NCBI RefSeq assembly: GCF_019343195.1
Contig: NZ_RPHB01000001.1
Coordinates: forward strand, 186,001-250,000
Direction: 5' to 3'
DNA length: 64,000 nt
Origin: Arthrospiribacter ruber
GTDB taxonomy: Bacteria; Bacteroidota; Bacteroidia; Cytophagales; Cyclobacteriaceae
Shown here: positions 36,146-45,102 of the stretch, in pieces
Layout of the letters: each line of letters starts with the position of its first letter
How positions within the stretch are numbered: the stretch's first letter is position 1
Made by a program: the position numbers and the translations under genes
The notes under the pieces: model-generated
Databases searched by the model: none
What the model was told of the DNA's origin: nothing
The model's input: only the letters and a program-made list of their open reading frames with translations

Positions 36146-37561
36146 TTGCTGAAGTATATAGTTACATCCAAATACCCCATGATCTGGCTGGCATTCCATG
36201 CGCTTTTGGGTTTGGCATCGGCATTTTCACCATTACCGGTCATTGTTTGGTTTTACCTGGTTGCTATATCATCTATTTTCTGGGTATTGCAGTCTACCCG
36301 TTCACCAGCCCCACTTATTCTCTATACAGTTTATTTGACTTCATTTGAACTGTTAGCCAGGATGGCTGGAACCTCGCCCTTCATTCCCTATGAGCTTGGT
36401 AAATATCTTTTGTTTGCATTAATGATTTTTGGAGTGTTCATGTACCAGACCAAAAGCTATATAGGCCTGGTTATGTTTGCTCTTTTGCTTCCCGCATTGA
36501 TTATTGATGAATCTGGAAGAGTTGAGTGGCTTGATTTGGTTTTCAATGTTTTGGGGCCTTTAAATGTGGCTTTAGCTGTTTGGTTTTTTTATAAGAAAAG
36601 GGTTCCTGAAAAGGTACTTTCATATACTATATTGCTGGCTGTATTGCCCTTGGTTTCAGTTTTAAGTTTTACACTATACAGAATCCCTGATTTTGATGAT
36701 GTAGATTTTGAGCTTGGTGCCAATACCCTTGCTAGTGCAGGTTTCGGATCAAATCAGGTTTCCACAGCCTTGGGCTTGGGTGCTTTTTTGGTTTTTGTGA
36801 TTTGGTTGAACAAATGGAAACTTTCAGGGCTAAGGTGGATAGATGCGCTTATATTTTTGGTGTTCAGTGTGCAAGGATTACTTACTTTTTCTAGGGGAGG
36901 AATGTTTGGAACGGTAGTCGGTGTTGTTGTAGTATTGTTCTTCCTCTCGATGAGCTCGGGAGAGCAAATCAGACGCTACAGGCTTCCTAAAATTGGCATT
37001 TATGTTATACCAGCAATTTTGTTGATTGTTTCAGCTTTTTATGTTGCCAATGAACTTACACGAGGTATGCTCTTACTGAGGTATCAGGGAGAGACTGCTG
37101 GTACACTTGCAGGAGCCAAGGAAAAGGATTTGAATACATATACTACAGGCAGGTTTGAAATTTTTACAGGTGATCTGGATTTATGGGAAGAGAACATTCT
37201 TTTGGGTGTTGGAGCAGGAGCTTCGAGGTATCTCAGAAATACCATGGAGGAAGTTGCTGCCCATGTTGAGTTGAGCAGATTGTTAGCAGAACATGGGCTT
37301 CTGGGGTTGATTTATTTTATTTTACTCTGCTATGTGGGATTGGTCAACTTCAAAAGACACCGAAACCCTATGATTAGGGGACTTTTATTGGCATTCTTTC
37401 TGGTCGGAATATATACCAGTTTTCATGCAGCCATGCGTACTTTTATATCACCCATGATGATTGGTTTAAGCCTTCTTTTTGTGGTTCAGCCGAAGAGGAA
37501 AAAACCAATTAAAAAATTAAAGTCAGAAGAAAAGCAAAAACCTGTTTTGAACATATTATGA
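36146..37561 (+). CDS. O-antigen ligase/polymerase (Wzy/WaaL-like) membrane protein, second copy
   Basis: A 471-residue hydrophobic protein with about eleven membrane segments. LTFSRGGMFGTVVGVVVVLF near residue 247 is the Wzy_C/WaaL signature; the following periplasmic loop (ANELTRGMLLLRYQGETAGT ... TYTTGRFEIFTGDLDLWEEN) and GAGASRYLRNTMEEVAAHVE with LLAEHGLLGLIYF match the family's long loop and the conserved H-x-x-L..E-x-G region. It starts with TTG at 36146 and ends in a four-base overlap with the CapK-like gene. With the polymerase-like gene at 5744 the window has two such enzymes: two polymers, or one polymerase and one ligase. Confidence 0.9.
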   Translation: MLKYIVTSKYPMIWLAFHALLGLASAFSPLPVIVWFYLVAISSIFWVLQSTRSPAPLILYTVYLTSFELLARMAGTSPFIPYELGKYLLFALMIFGVFMYQTKSYIGLVMFALLLPALIIDESGRVEWLDLVFNVLGPLNVALAVWFFYKKRVPEKVLSYTILLAVLPLVSVLSFTLYRIPDFDDVDFELGANTLASAGFGSNQVSTALGLGAFLVFVIWLNKWKLSGLRWIDALIFLVFSVQGLLTFSRGGMFGTVVGVVVVLFFLSMSSGEQIRRYRLPKIGIYVIPAILLIVSAFYVANELTRGMLLLRYQGETAGTLAGAKEKDLNTYTTGRFEIFTGDLDLWEENILLGVGAGASRYLRNTMEEVAAHVELSRLLAEHGLLGLIYFILLCYVGLVNFKRHRNPMIRGLLLAFFLVGIYTSFHAAMRTFISPMMIGLSLLFVVQPKRKKPIKKLKSEEKQKPVLNIL

Positions 37562-38877
37562 TCTACTCGTTTCTGTTAAAAAACTTTTTACTTCCTTTTG
37601 GAGATAAATTTTTGGGAGGTGGGCTGCCGAAAAAAATCAAGAATCTTCAAAAGTTGAGCCAGCTACCCAAGGGCGAGCTTATGACGCTTCAAAAAAATAA
37701 GCTTAATGAGATCCTTAAATACGCTTTGTTAAATAGCCCCTATTACCAAGCATTAAATATTAGTCCCTCTGATGATCCAGTGCAGCTACTTTCAGAATTT
37801 CCTGTTTTGGATAAACAAACCGTTAGGGAAAAAATTGATCAACTGGTTACAGTAAAGTCTCTCCATGGTTTGCAATCTGTTATGTCCAGTGGTTCTACTG
37901 GCCCCCCAAGCAAAGTGTATTTCAACAAAGAAGAAATGGCTGCTACTAGGGCAGTACAACTCACTTGGTGGTCCTGGGCGGGATACGAATATGGCAACAG
38001 TATTTTACAGACAGGTGTAAACTTAAATCGGTCGAGAGAAAAAAGACTTAAGGACTTATTTTTCAGGACAAAGTATATTGAGGCGCTCAAGCACAATGAA
38101 CAGGAGATTCTGGAGGAACTGGAAGGTTTGAGAAAGACTCCAAAAGATCACTATGTGGCGTATGCTTCCAGTTTATATCTGTTTGCGAAAACCGCACTGG
38201 AAAATGGTATCCTGGATATTAAATTCAAATCAGTAATCTCTTTAGGTGAAAAGCTATTGCCCAATTTCAGAGAAGCTATCGAAAAGGCTTTTCATTGCAA
38301 AGTGTACGATACCTACGGTAGCTCTGAAGGTCTGATGGTAGCCTCCCAGTGTAGTCATGGTTCATATCATGTCATGACACCACATGTCTACCTCGAAATA
38401 GTGGATGAAAAAGGGAATGAGGTAGAACCGGGTGAAATGGGGCGAGTGTTACTGACCGGTTTGGATAATTTCACAACTCCACTGATCCGATACGAAATCG
38501 GCGATTTGGTAATCAAAAGTAAAAATGGAAAATGTGATTGTGGTTTGGATTTGCCCATGATTGAAGAAGTGTTGGGAAGGACTACGGAATTCTTGAAAAC
38601 TCCAGAAAACAAATATATAACTGTTCAAACTGTAGTTAGAGTTTTGAAATTTTTCCCAGAGGTTGAACAGTTTACGCTTATCCAAAAAGAAAGAAACAAA
38701 TTTCAGCTCCAGTACATTGCTTCCCAGGAATTATCAGAAGTAAGTCAAAGGAATGTACAGCAATCATTCAATACTCTTTTTAAGGAGGACTTAATATTTG
38801 AATTCAAGCTTGTTGAAAAATTACCCAGAAGCAAATCAGGGAAATTTCAACTCATCATAAATGATGTAAAGGAATAG
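37558..38877 (+). CDS. CapK/PaaK-like adenylate-forming enzyme
   Basis: A 439-residue soluble protein of the phenylacetate-CoA ligase/coenzyme F390 synthetase type found in capsule loci. The ATP loop is SSGSTGPPSKVYFNKEE (about residue 110), VYDTYGSSEGLMVASQC holds the adenine-binding motif, LTGLDNFTTPLIRYEIGDLV the ribose-binding Asp, and LGRTTEFLKTPENKYIT leads into the C-terminal lid domain ending in LPRSKSGKFQLIINDV, with the catalytic Lys. It should activate a carboxylic acid as acyl-AMP, perhaps to decorate the glycan. Its substrate is unknown. Overlaps the polymerase gene by four bases. Confidence 0.9.
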   Translation: MIYSFLLKNFLLPFGDKFLGGGLPKKIKNLQKLSQLPKGELMTLQKNKLNEILKYALLNSPYYQALNISPSDDPVQLLSEFPVLDKQTVREKIDQLVTVKSLHGLQSVMSSGSTGPPSKVYFNKEEMAATRAVQLTWWSWAGYEYGNSILQTGVNLNRSREKRLKDLFFRTKYIEALKHNEQEILEELEGLRKTPKDHYVAYASSLYLFAKTALENGILDIKFKSVISLGEKLLPNFREAIEKAFHCKVYDTYGSSEGLMVASQCSHGSYHVMTPHVYLEIVDEKGNEVEPGEMGRVLLTGLDNFTTPLIRYEIGDLVIKSKNGKCDCGLDLPMIEEVLGRTTEFLKTPENKYITVQTVVRVLKFFPEVEQFTLIQKERNKFQLQYIASQELSEVSQRNVQQSFNTLFKEDLIFEFKLVEKLPRSKSGKFQLIINDVKE

Positions 38878-38879
38878 CT

Positions 38880-39986
38880 ATGAAAATAGGTGTTATTTAT
38901 TCGCTTCATCGAGAAGGTAACAACTCCATATTCCCTTTTTTGGCATTCAAAGAAGCGCTTCGCAGGGAAGGACTGAAATTTGTTTATATTCATTCCTATA
39001 AAGAGGCTTTAACAACTAAGGTAGATTTTCTGATAGTTTCGGATATTTCTCTGTCGCAGCTTTTAAAGGGAAGGTCTACCAAGCTGGATTTTTTGAAGGT
39101 GCTAAGAAAGACTCAAAATTGTCCCGTAGTATTTCTGTCGGCCAATGATGCTACAGGTCCTATTTTTCCCAGTTTTGTAGAGGAAGTGGACTTGTTTTTA
39201 GTCAAGCAACTTCTCAAAGACAAATCAATCTACCTTAAACCCTTGAAACGTCATTTTTTCAGAGATAAAATGATGAACCAATTTAAATTTAAAAATGCAG
39301 GTGATTTCGAACCTATTGCTTTGGATAAAAGCCATTTGCCAAAAATTGGGGTTTCTTGGAATTTAGCACTCATAGACTGGAAAACGCAATCCAGCAACAA
39401 GCTTAAAAAGTACTTTAAAATTTTCACCAAAAACAACAGTGTCATATCCCCAGAGGCTGTGAATCCCCTTGATCAGAGATCAATCAAAATTATGTTTAGG
39501 GGCAATCTTTTCCCGGAAGACCATGATGTTTTCAGGCTTCACCGCCTTTTGACTTTAAGGGTTTTTAAAAAGTTTGACCTTGTCACCACATCTGTAGCGA
39601 ATGTTAAAATCAGTCCAAAGGCTTACTTGGACCAGATGAAAAATACTATAATCAGTCTATCCCCATTTGGTTGGGGAGAAATATGTTACAGAGACTTTGA
39701 ATCCTTTAAATCAGGCGCATTGCTCTTTAAGCCTGACATGAGCCATATTGATACTTATCCTGATATTTACAAACCAGAAAACCATATCAGTTACAACTGG
39801 GATGCCTCAGATCTTGAAGAAAAGATAAACAGGGTTTTAGCTGACCCCAGTGCATACCAGCATTTGGCCGATAGGGGGAAGATGGATTTTGATAATGCTA
39901 TCAATCCTGAAATTTCAGGTCCTGAATTTGTCAGGCACTTTAGGGGGATCCTTGAAAAGGCAAAAGAGAATTTTGAAAACAGGTAG
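38880..39986 (+). CDS. Glycosyltransferase-like protein, family unassigned
   Basis: A 368-residue protein without membrane segments. It starts MKIGVIYSLHREGNNSIFPF. The C-terminal half has LSPFGWGEICYRDFESFKSG, LLFKPDMSHIDTYPDIYKPE and a NWDASDLEEKINRVLADPSA helix block, as seen in CgeB-like/GT-B transferases and exostosin-related proteins, where the Glu-x-x-x-x-Asp-x-E segment binds the nucleotide sugar. The N-terminal half is divergent. Two bases separate it from the CapK-like gene. I place it as a glycosyltransferase from this motif and from context. Confidence 0.75.
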   Translation: MKIGVIYSLHREGNNSIFPFLAFKEALRREGLKFVYIHSYKEALTTKVDFLIVSDISLSQLLKGRSTKLDFLKVLRKTQNCPVVFLSANDATGPIFPSFVEEVDLFLVKQLLKDKSIYLKPLKRHFFRDKMMNQFKFKNAGDFEPIALDKSHLPKIGVSWNLALIDWKTQSSNKLKKYFKIFTKNNSVISPEAVNPLDQRSIKIMFRGNLFPEDHDVFRLHRLLTLRVFKKFDLVTTSVANVKISPKAYLDQMKNTIISLSPFGWGEICYRDFESFKSGALLFKPDMSHIDTYPDIYKPENHISYNWDASDLEEKINRVLADPSAYQHLADRGKMDFDNAINPEISGPEFVRHFRGILEKAKENFENR

Positions 39987-40023
39987 TAAATAATTAATCC
40001 CACCCATTTAAAGATATAATATT

Positions 40024-41217
40024 TTGAAAATCCTTATTTTTTATCAGTATTTCGGCACACCTAACGGAGGGTGGAGTACCCGATTTTACGAGTTTGCAAA
40101 AAGATGGGGTAACGAAGGCCATCAGGTGACAGTAGTGACTTCGCCATACTATAAGTCTGATATCAAAGCCGATAAATTCATCTCTAAACAGCGGATAGAA
40201 AATATTGATTTAATTGTAATTAATTCTCCTGATTCAAATAAGGCTGGTTTATTCCGCAGAATGCTCAACGCCTTTATTTTTTCCTCTGTATCAGTATTCT
40301 ATGCTCTTAAATTGTCATATGATGTAGTTTTGTGTAGCTCTGGACCAATTACTATAGCATTACCTGGTTTAGCTGCTTCTGTATTTAGAAGAAAGAAATT
40401 TGTTTTTGAGGTTAGGGACCTTTGGCCAAGAGGCGCTGTTGAACTGGAGAAAATCAAAAATCCCATAGCTGTCAAAATTGGCTTTGCATTTGAAAAATGG
40501 ATTTACAAAAATGCCAACTTGGTAGTGGCCTGTTCTCCAGGAATGGAAGAAGGGGTGTTACAGGTTAACGCAAAATCACCCACTCTAGTAATTCCCAATT
40601 CATCTGATAACGATTTGTTTTACCTTTCAGAAAGCGTATACCCAGATAAATTTCCTCAATATTGGAAGGGAAAGTCGGTTTTTATATATGCGGGTTCTTT
40701 AGGCTTAATGGATGAGTGTTCTCAGATTATCAAGGGAATCTCCAAGGTAAACCATGAGGATATCAAAATTGCTTTCATAGGAGATGGTGCTGAAAGAGAG
40801 CATCTACAAGGCTTGGTAGAATCACTGGGATTGCAAGAAACCGTTGAATTTTTTGGATTGATCCCAAAGCGTGAGGTTGTGAAATGGTTTTCAGTGGCAA
40901 AAGCCAGTTTTGTCACTTTTAAGGATATTCCAGTGCTCCATACAAATTCACCTAATAAAATGTTTGATTCATTTGCTGCAGGAGTACCTATCATACAGTC
41001 TACAAAAGGCTGGATCAAGGATTTTGTGAATGAGACAGGCTGCGGAATCAATGTTGATCCTAATGATCCTAAGACGTTTTCAGATGCTATCTTACTGTTA
41101 CATTCCCAACCTGAACAAAGGCAGGCGATGGCTGATGCAGCAAAAAAAGTAGCCAAAGAAACATTTGACAGGGGGAAGCTGGCTTTGCGCTATCTTCAAA
41201 GAATTAAAGAACTGTAA
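40024..41217 (+). CDS. GT4 family glycosyltransferase, WbuB/WcaI-like
   Basis: A 397-residue GT-B enzyme starting with TTG (MKILIFYQYFGTPNGGWSTR). FVFEVRDLWPRGAVELEKIK is the signature of the WbuB/WcaI subgroup, which in known cases transfers fucose- or N-acetylfucosamine-type sugars, and FIYAGSLGLMDECSQIIKGI and HTNSPNKMFDSFAAGVPIIQ form the donor-binding half. It is often paired with an epimerase, and here an NAD-dependent epimerase gene follows after 64 bases. Cytoplasmic. The fucosamine link is family-level inference. Confidence 0.92.
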   Translation: MKILIFYQYFGTPNGGWSTRFYEFAKRWGNEGHQVTVVTSPYYKSDIKADKFISKQRIENIDLIVINSPDSNKAGLFRRMLNAFIFSSVSVFYALKLSYDVVLCSSGPITIALPGLAASVFRRKKFVFEVRDLWPRGAVELEKIKNPIAVKIGFAFEKWIYKNANLVVACSPGMEEGVLQVNAKSPTLVIPNSSDNDLFYLSESVYPDKFPQYWKGKSVFIYAGSLGLMDECSQIIKGISKVNHEDIKIAFIGDGAEREHLQGLVESLGLQETVEFFGLIPKREVVKWFSVAKASFVTFKDIPVLHTNSPNKMFDSFAAGVPIIQSTKGWIKDFVNETGCGINVDPNDPKTFSDAILLLHSQPEQRQAMADAAKKVAKETFDRGKLALRYLQRIKEL

Positions 41218-41281
41218 TTTAATTTGGGATTATCTGAAGCAGTCCCAGCTTTTAAAAATTTATTTATTTTTTTTTGATCAA

Positions 41282-42166
41282 ATGAAAAATTATCTATTGA
41301 CAGGAGCATCCGGGTTTTTGGGAAAAGAAATTCACAAAAAGATTGCCAATGACTGTTATACCCTTGGAAGAGGGGCTGAAAATGATATACAATTCGATCT
41401 GGAAAGTGAGAGAATGGAACTTCCTAGAGTAAGAACTTTTATCCATTGTGCAGGGAAAGCTCATGTAGTCCCAAAGACAGAGGAAGAAAAAGAGGCTTTT
41501 TTTAAAATCAATTATCAGGGGACGGTAAACCTGCTTCGTGGTTTGGAATCCTCCGGAAATTTGCCACAAAATTTCATATTTATCAGCACAGTAGCTGTGT
41601 ACGGGAGGGAAGAGGGTCAGGAAATAGATGAAACGTTTCCTTTACTTGGAATTACGCCTTACGCCAAGAGTAAGATTCAGGCTGAGGAATGTCTGGAAAA
41701 TTGGTGTAAAAACAAGGAGGTAAATCTGGTGATTTTAAGGTTGCCTTTGGTTGTTGGTAACAATGCACCGGGGAATCTTGGTGCCTTGGAAAAGGCCATC
41801 CGAAAGGGCTATTATCTAGGCATAGGGGATGGCTCGTCAAGAAAATCAGCTGTCCTTGCGAAGGATGTTGCAGCTTTTATCCCCAATCTTGAAGGAAAAA
41901 GTGGTATTTTTAATCTAACTGATACTATCCATCCAAGTATGTATGATATAGAGGAAGCCATTGCCAAAAAGTACCAAAAAAAGATCAGAAGAATCCCGAT
42001 TTCCTATTTACAGCCATTTGCATGGTTAGGTGACAGGTTTTCTTTCTTTCCTTTGAATTCCTATCGTCTTGAAAAACTTACTTCCTCACTTACCTTTAGT
42101 GATAATTTGGCCAGCAGGAAATTAGGCTGGAGACCAAGCTCTGTCTTGGAATTTTTAAAATCTTAA
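41282..42166 (+). CDS. NAD-dependent epimerase/dehydratase (extended SDR)
   Basis: A 294-residue enzyme. The open frame reaches back to 41165, but that part overlaps the GT4 gene in another frame; the ATG at 41282 gives MKNYLLTGASGFLGKEIHKK with the NAD-binding GxxGxxG. FIHCAGKAHV, the serine of FISTVAVYG and the YAKSK pair at about residues 130-134 form the SDR catalytic triad. Similar proteins (WbpV/FnlA-side reductases) reduce or epimerise 4-keto or uronic nucleotide sugars. Its position after the WbuB-like gene suggests both serve the same sugar. Confidence 0.9.
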   Translation: MKNYLLTGASGFLGKEIHKKIANDCYTLGRGAENDIQFDLESERMELPRVRTFIHCAGKAHVVPKTEEEKEAFFKINYQGTVNLLRGLESSGNLPQNFIFISTVAVYGREEGQEIDETFPLLGITPYAKSKIQAEECLENWCKNKEVNLVILRLPLVVGNNAPGNLGALEKAIRKGYYLGIGDGSSRKSAVLAKDVAAFIPNLEGKSGIFNLTDTIHPSMYDIEEAIAKKYQKKIRRIPISYLQPFAWLGDRFSFFPLNSYRLEKLTSSLTFSDNLASRKLGWRPSSVLEFLKS

Positions 42167-42182
42167 TGGATAGAGATTAATT

Positions 42183-43232
42183 ATGAGAGTATTATTCTTA
42201 GGTGAAACGTACAGAGCGGATGCAAAAACCTGGATAGAAGGTGTAGAACTGAATCTTGGAAAAAAAGTTGAGACGAAGGAGGTGCCTTTTACTCCCCAAA
42301 GATGGAAACGCATTCTTTATTTCCTTAGGTTTTTGGGCGAACTTTTTATCTTGAGGTTCAAAAAACCATATGATATTGTTCTGGCCGAAAGAGCGACGAG
42401 TTACGGTTTTTTTGCATTGCTGGTCAAGTCTAAATTGAAAGTTGTGGCACAGCAGGGAATTACTGATGCTTTTCCGGAGTCAGGATTTACAGGAGTTTAT
42501 AAAAGATATTTTCAAAGGAAGGTATACAAAAATGTGGATTTGATCCATGCTTGGGGAAATGTAATGACCTATGCGATGTTGGAGTCAGGAGCGCCTCCTT
42601 CCAGAATTATGGTCTTGCCAAAAGGCATCAACCTCTCTCTGTATAATTACAGAACTTTTTCGGAAAAAAATCATGACCCCATTGGGATAGTTACGAGGTC
42701 TCTGTCTGAGATTTACAGGCATGAAGATATTCTGAAAGCCTTTCAAATCCTTAAAGAAAAGGGGGTAAAAGTCGATTGCTGGATTGTTGGGGATGGTGTC
42801 TTAAGGGATAAGCTAGAAGGTATCAGTAAAGCCCTTAAAATTGAAGATCGGATAAGGTTTTTTGGTAGGATAGACAATAAATTATTGCCTGAATTGTTAG
42901 AAGAAAGCGATTTTTACCTTGCTGTACCGGAAACAGAAGGCGTTTCAGCATCTCTTTTTGAAGCAATGGCATGCGGTTCATTTCCAATTGTAACTGATTT
43001 GCCAGCCAATAGGGCTTTCATACGACCAGGACAAAATGGGTTTCTTGTACCAGTAGGCAAGCCGGATATTTTAGCATCAGCTATTGAAAAATTTATTTTA
43101 AATAAGAATGATTATAGAATTCAAACTCAATTGAATAGGGATTTTATTGAATCCAGGGTAAGTTTTGATAAGAATATGAAGCTTATCTTTGCTCGGTATT
43201 TACAGCTTTTGGAACAGAAAAAAAGAAAATAA
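42183..43232 (+). CDS. GT4 family glycosyltransferase
   Basis: A 349-residue GT-B enzyme. The N-terminal half begins MRVLFLGETYRADAKTWIEG; the C-terminal half has GIVTRSLSEIYRHEDILKAF, DCWIVGDGVL and ETEGVSASLFEAMACGSFPI with intact E-x7-E and a final NGFLVPVGKPDILASAIEKF block. No membrane segment. It ends one base before the ATG of the third amidotransferase, so the two are likely coupled. Sugar unknown. Confidence 0.92.
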   Translation: MRVLFLGETYRADAKTWIEGVELNLGKKVETKEVPFTPQRWKRILYFLRFLGELFILRFKKPYDIVLAERATSYGFFALLVKSKLKVVAQQGITDAFPESGFTGVYKRYFQRKVYKNVDLIHAWGNVMTYAMLESGAPPSRIMVLPKGINLSLYNYRTFSEKNHDPIGIVTRSLSEIYRHEDILKAFQILKEKGVKVDCWIVGDGVLRDKLEGISKALKIEDRIRFFGRIDNKLLPELLEESDFYLAVPETEGVSASLFEAMACGSFPIVTDLPANRAFIRPGQNGFLVPVGKPDILASAIEKFILNKNDYRIQTQLNRDFIESRVSFDKNMKLIFARYLQLLEQKKRK

Positions 43233-43233
43233 T

Positions 43234-45102
43234 ATGTGTGGAATTGTAGGGTTTTGGCAGCATCATGAGCCAGCCTCCTTGGGTAGACTGAAAAATATGA
43301 GTGATGCCATTTATCACAGGGGGCCTGATGCCGAGGGCTCTTTTCTTGAAGGCAAGCTGGCTTTAGGGCACAGGAGGCTTTCAATTCTTGATCTTTCAGA
43401 ACATGCAAACCAGCCATTTCACTCTCCTTGTGGAAATTATACCTTAGTTTACAATGGAGAGATATTTAATTTTCAGGACTTTTATCCAGAGCTGAAAGCC
43501 AAAGGTTATTCATTTAACACCACCTCAGACACTGAAGTACTTTTATTTCTTCTGATGGAATATGGCTTTGAGGTACTTGAAAAACTCAATGGTTTCTTTG
43601 CTTTTGCTTTTTGGGATAAGGGGAAGCAAACACTAAGTTTGGCAAGGGATAGGTTTGGGGTTAAACCTTTATTCTATCATTTTGGCAAAGAAGGATTCAG
43701 CTTTTCAAGTGAGCCAAAAGGTATTTTTGCAGGAGGTGTTTCAAAGGCTGTAGATCCAGACCACTTGGATGAGTTGTTTATTTACAGATATGTATCAGGA
43801 GAGAATACCATATTCAGAGGTATCAAACGTTTGCTTCCCGGACACCTAATGACATTATCTACCAATGCTGAACAAGTAAAGACCAAAAGGTGGTTTCACC
43901 TTGCGGATGCTGCAAGAAATTTTGGGAGCATTTCCAAACCCTATGAGTGGTTTGAAGAGACTTTTAATGACAGTGTAAGGCTTAGGATGATCGCTGACGT
44001 CCCCGTAGGTACACTTCTTAGCGGAGGGCTGGACAGTAGCGGAATTGTATTGAGCCAAGCATCACAGGGCTTTAAGGACCTCAGTTCCTGGAACGTGATG
44101 TTCAAAGGCTATGAACATGATGAATCCCATATTGCAAAAAGATTCTCCGAGGAATTGGGCGTGAATTATAACGGTCATGAATTTCTGGGAACTGAGCAGG
44201 TGGAGCTGACAAAAAAAGCCATTCAGATCAATGATGAGCCTTTGATGCACTTTACCGACAATGTTTTATTGGGACTTAGTCTAAAAGCCAAAAAGAAGGT
44301 TACTGTTTTACTTACAGGTGAAGGTGCAGATGAGGTGCTTGGTGGATATGTCAGGTATAAGGTGCATGATGGAGCCATGCGATACAGGCTTTTGGAACTG
44401 ATGAATCTTGTTCCCGATCGCTTTCTCAAACAGGACAGGTTGAAAAAACTCAAAAGATACATGTCACTTAGGAATCCGGATGCCCAAATGATTATGAATG
44501 CCAATGAAGTTTATCTATCAGATATAAAAAGGCTTGGGATTTTATCATCCAGCCTGATGCCGCAATATAGGGTAGATGTCCTTGAGGAAGCTAAAGCACT
44601 TTATCCCAAAAACAGGTATAGGCAGTTACTATACCTGGAACAACACTCACATCTACATTCCCTAAATGACAAGAACGATAGGACGACAATGGGGGCATCC
44701 ATTGAATGCAGGGAGCCTTATTTAGATTATAGACTTGTGACCGGTGCAGCTTCCCTTCCAGATCAATATTTTGAAAGTAAGGGTAAAGGCAAGCTTTTGG
44801 CCATGAATTCTTTTGGGAAGAAAATGCCGGACTATATCAGAGAGCATAGAAAGATTGGGCTATCTATGCCTTGGGATCAGTATATTGTTGATAATCCTGA
44901 ATTAAGAGACCATCTTGAGAATATGCATCAATCCCCTCTCTTTGAAATGGGGTTTTTAGCCCACTTGGATATTAAAAAAGCAATTGATAGTTTTAAAGCA
45001 AACCCTAGAGAAAATTTAGGTTGGATGAAACAATTGTTTTTCACATCCCTTTGGTACAGGGAAATCTTTGAAAATCAAAAAGTCCAACCTTTGAACCGTT
45101 GA
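43234..45102 (+). CDS. asnB: Asparagine-synthetase-like glutamine amidotransferase (third of three)
   Basis: A 622-residue class II amidotransferase. The frame is open from 43189, but only the ATG at 43234 leaves the nucleophile cysteine at residue 2 (MCGIVGFW), as this family requires. YHRGPDAEG, GHRRLSILDLSEHANQPF, NGEIFNFQDF and TSDTEVLL complete the glutaminase site; LLSGGLDSSG (about residue 262) and LLTGEGADEVLGGYVRY form the ATP site. All catalytic motifs are intact. It lies far from neuBCA, beside a GT4 and a GT8, so its acceptor may be the uronic acid made from UDP-glucuronate rather than the nonulosonate; this is inference. Confidence 0.9.
   Translation: MCGIVGFWQHHEPASLGRLKNMSDAIYHRGPDAEGSFLEGKLALGHRRLSILDLSEHANQPFHSPCGNYTLVYNGEIFNFQDFYPELKAKGYSFNTTSDTEVLLFLLMEYGFEVLEKLNGFFAFAFWDKGKQTLSLARDRFGVKPLFYHFGKEGFSFSSEPKGIFAGGVSKAVDPDHLDELFIYRYVSGENTIFRGIKRLLPGHLMTLSTNAEQVKTKRWFHLADAARNFGSISKPYEWFEETFNDSVRLRMIADVPVGTLLSGGLDSSGIVLSQASQGFKDLSSWNVMFKGYEHDESHIAKRFSEELGVNYNGHEFLGTEQVELTKKAIQINDEPLMHFTDNVLLGLSLKAKKKVTVLLTGEGADEVLGGYVRYKVHDGAMRYRLLELMNLVPDRFLKQDRLKKLKRYMSLRNPDAQMIMNANEVYLSDIKRLGILSSSLMPQYRVDVLEEAKALYPKNRYRQLLYLEQHSHLHSLNDKNDRTTMGASIECREPYLDYRLVTGAASLPDQYFESKGKGKLLAMNSFGKKMPDYIREHRKIGLSMPWDQYIVDNPELRDHLENMHQSPLFEMGFLAHLDIKKAIDSFKANPRENLGWMKQLFFTSLWYREIFENQKVQPLNR

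Noticed and set aside
40722-41156. 144-codon reverse-strand frame over the WbuB-like gene
   Set aside because: The forward GT4 motifs are intact through this stretch; the reverse frame is Ser/Cys-rich without known motifs.
41165-41281. N-terminal extension of the epimerase
   Set aside because: The 39 extra codons overlap the GT4 gene and precede the family-typical MKNYLLTGASGFLG start.
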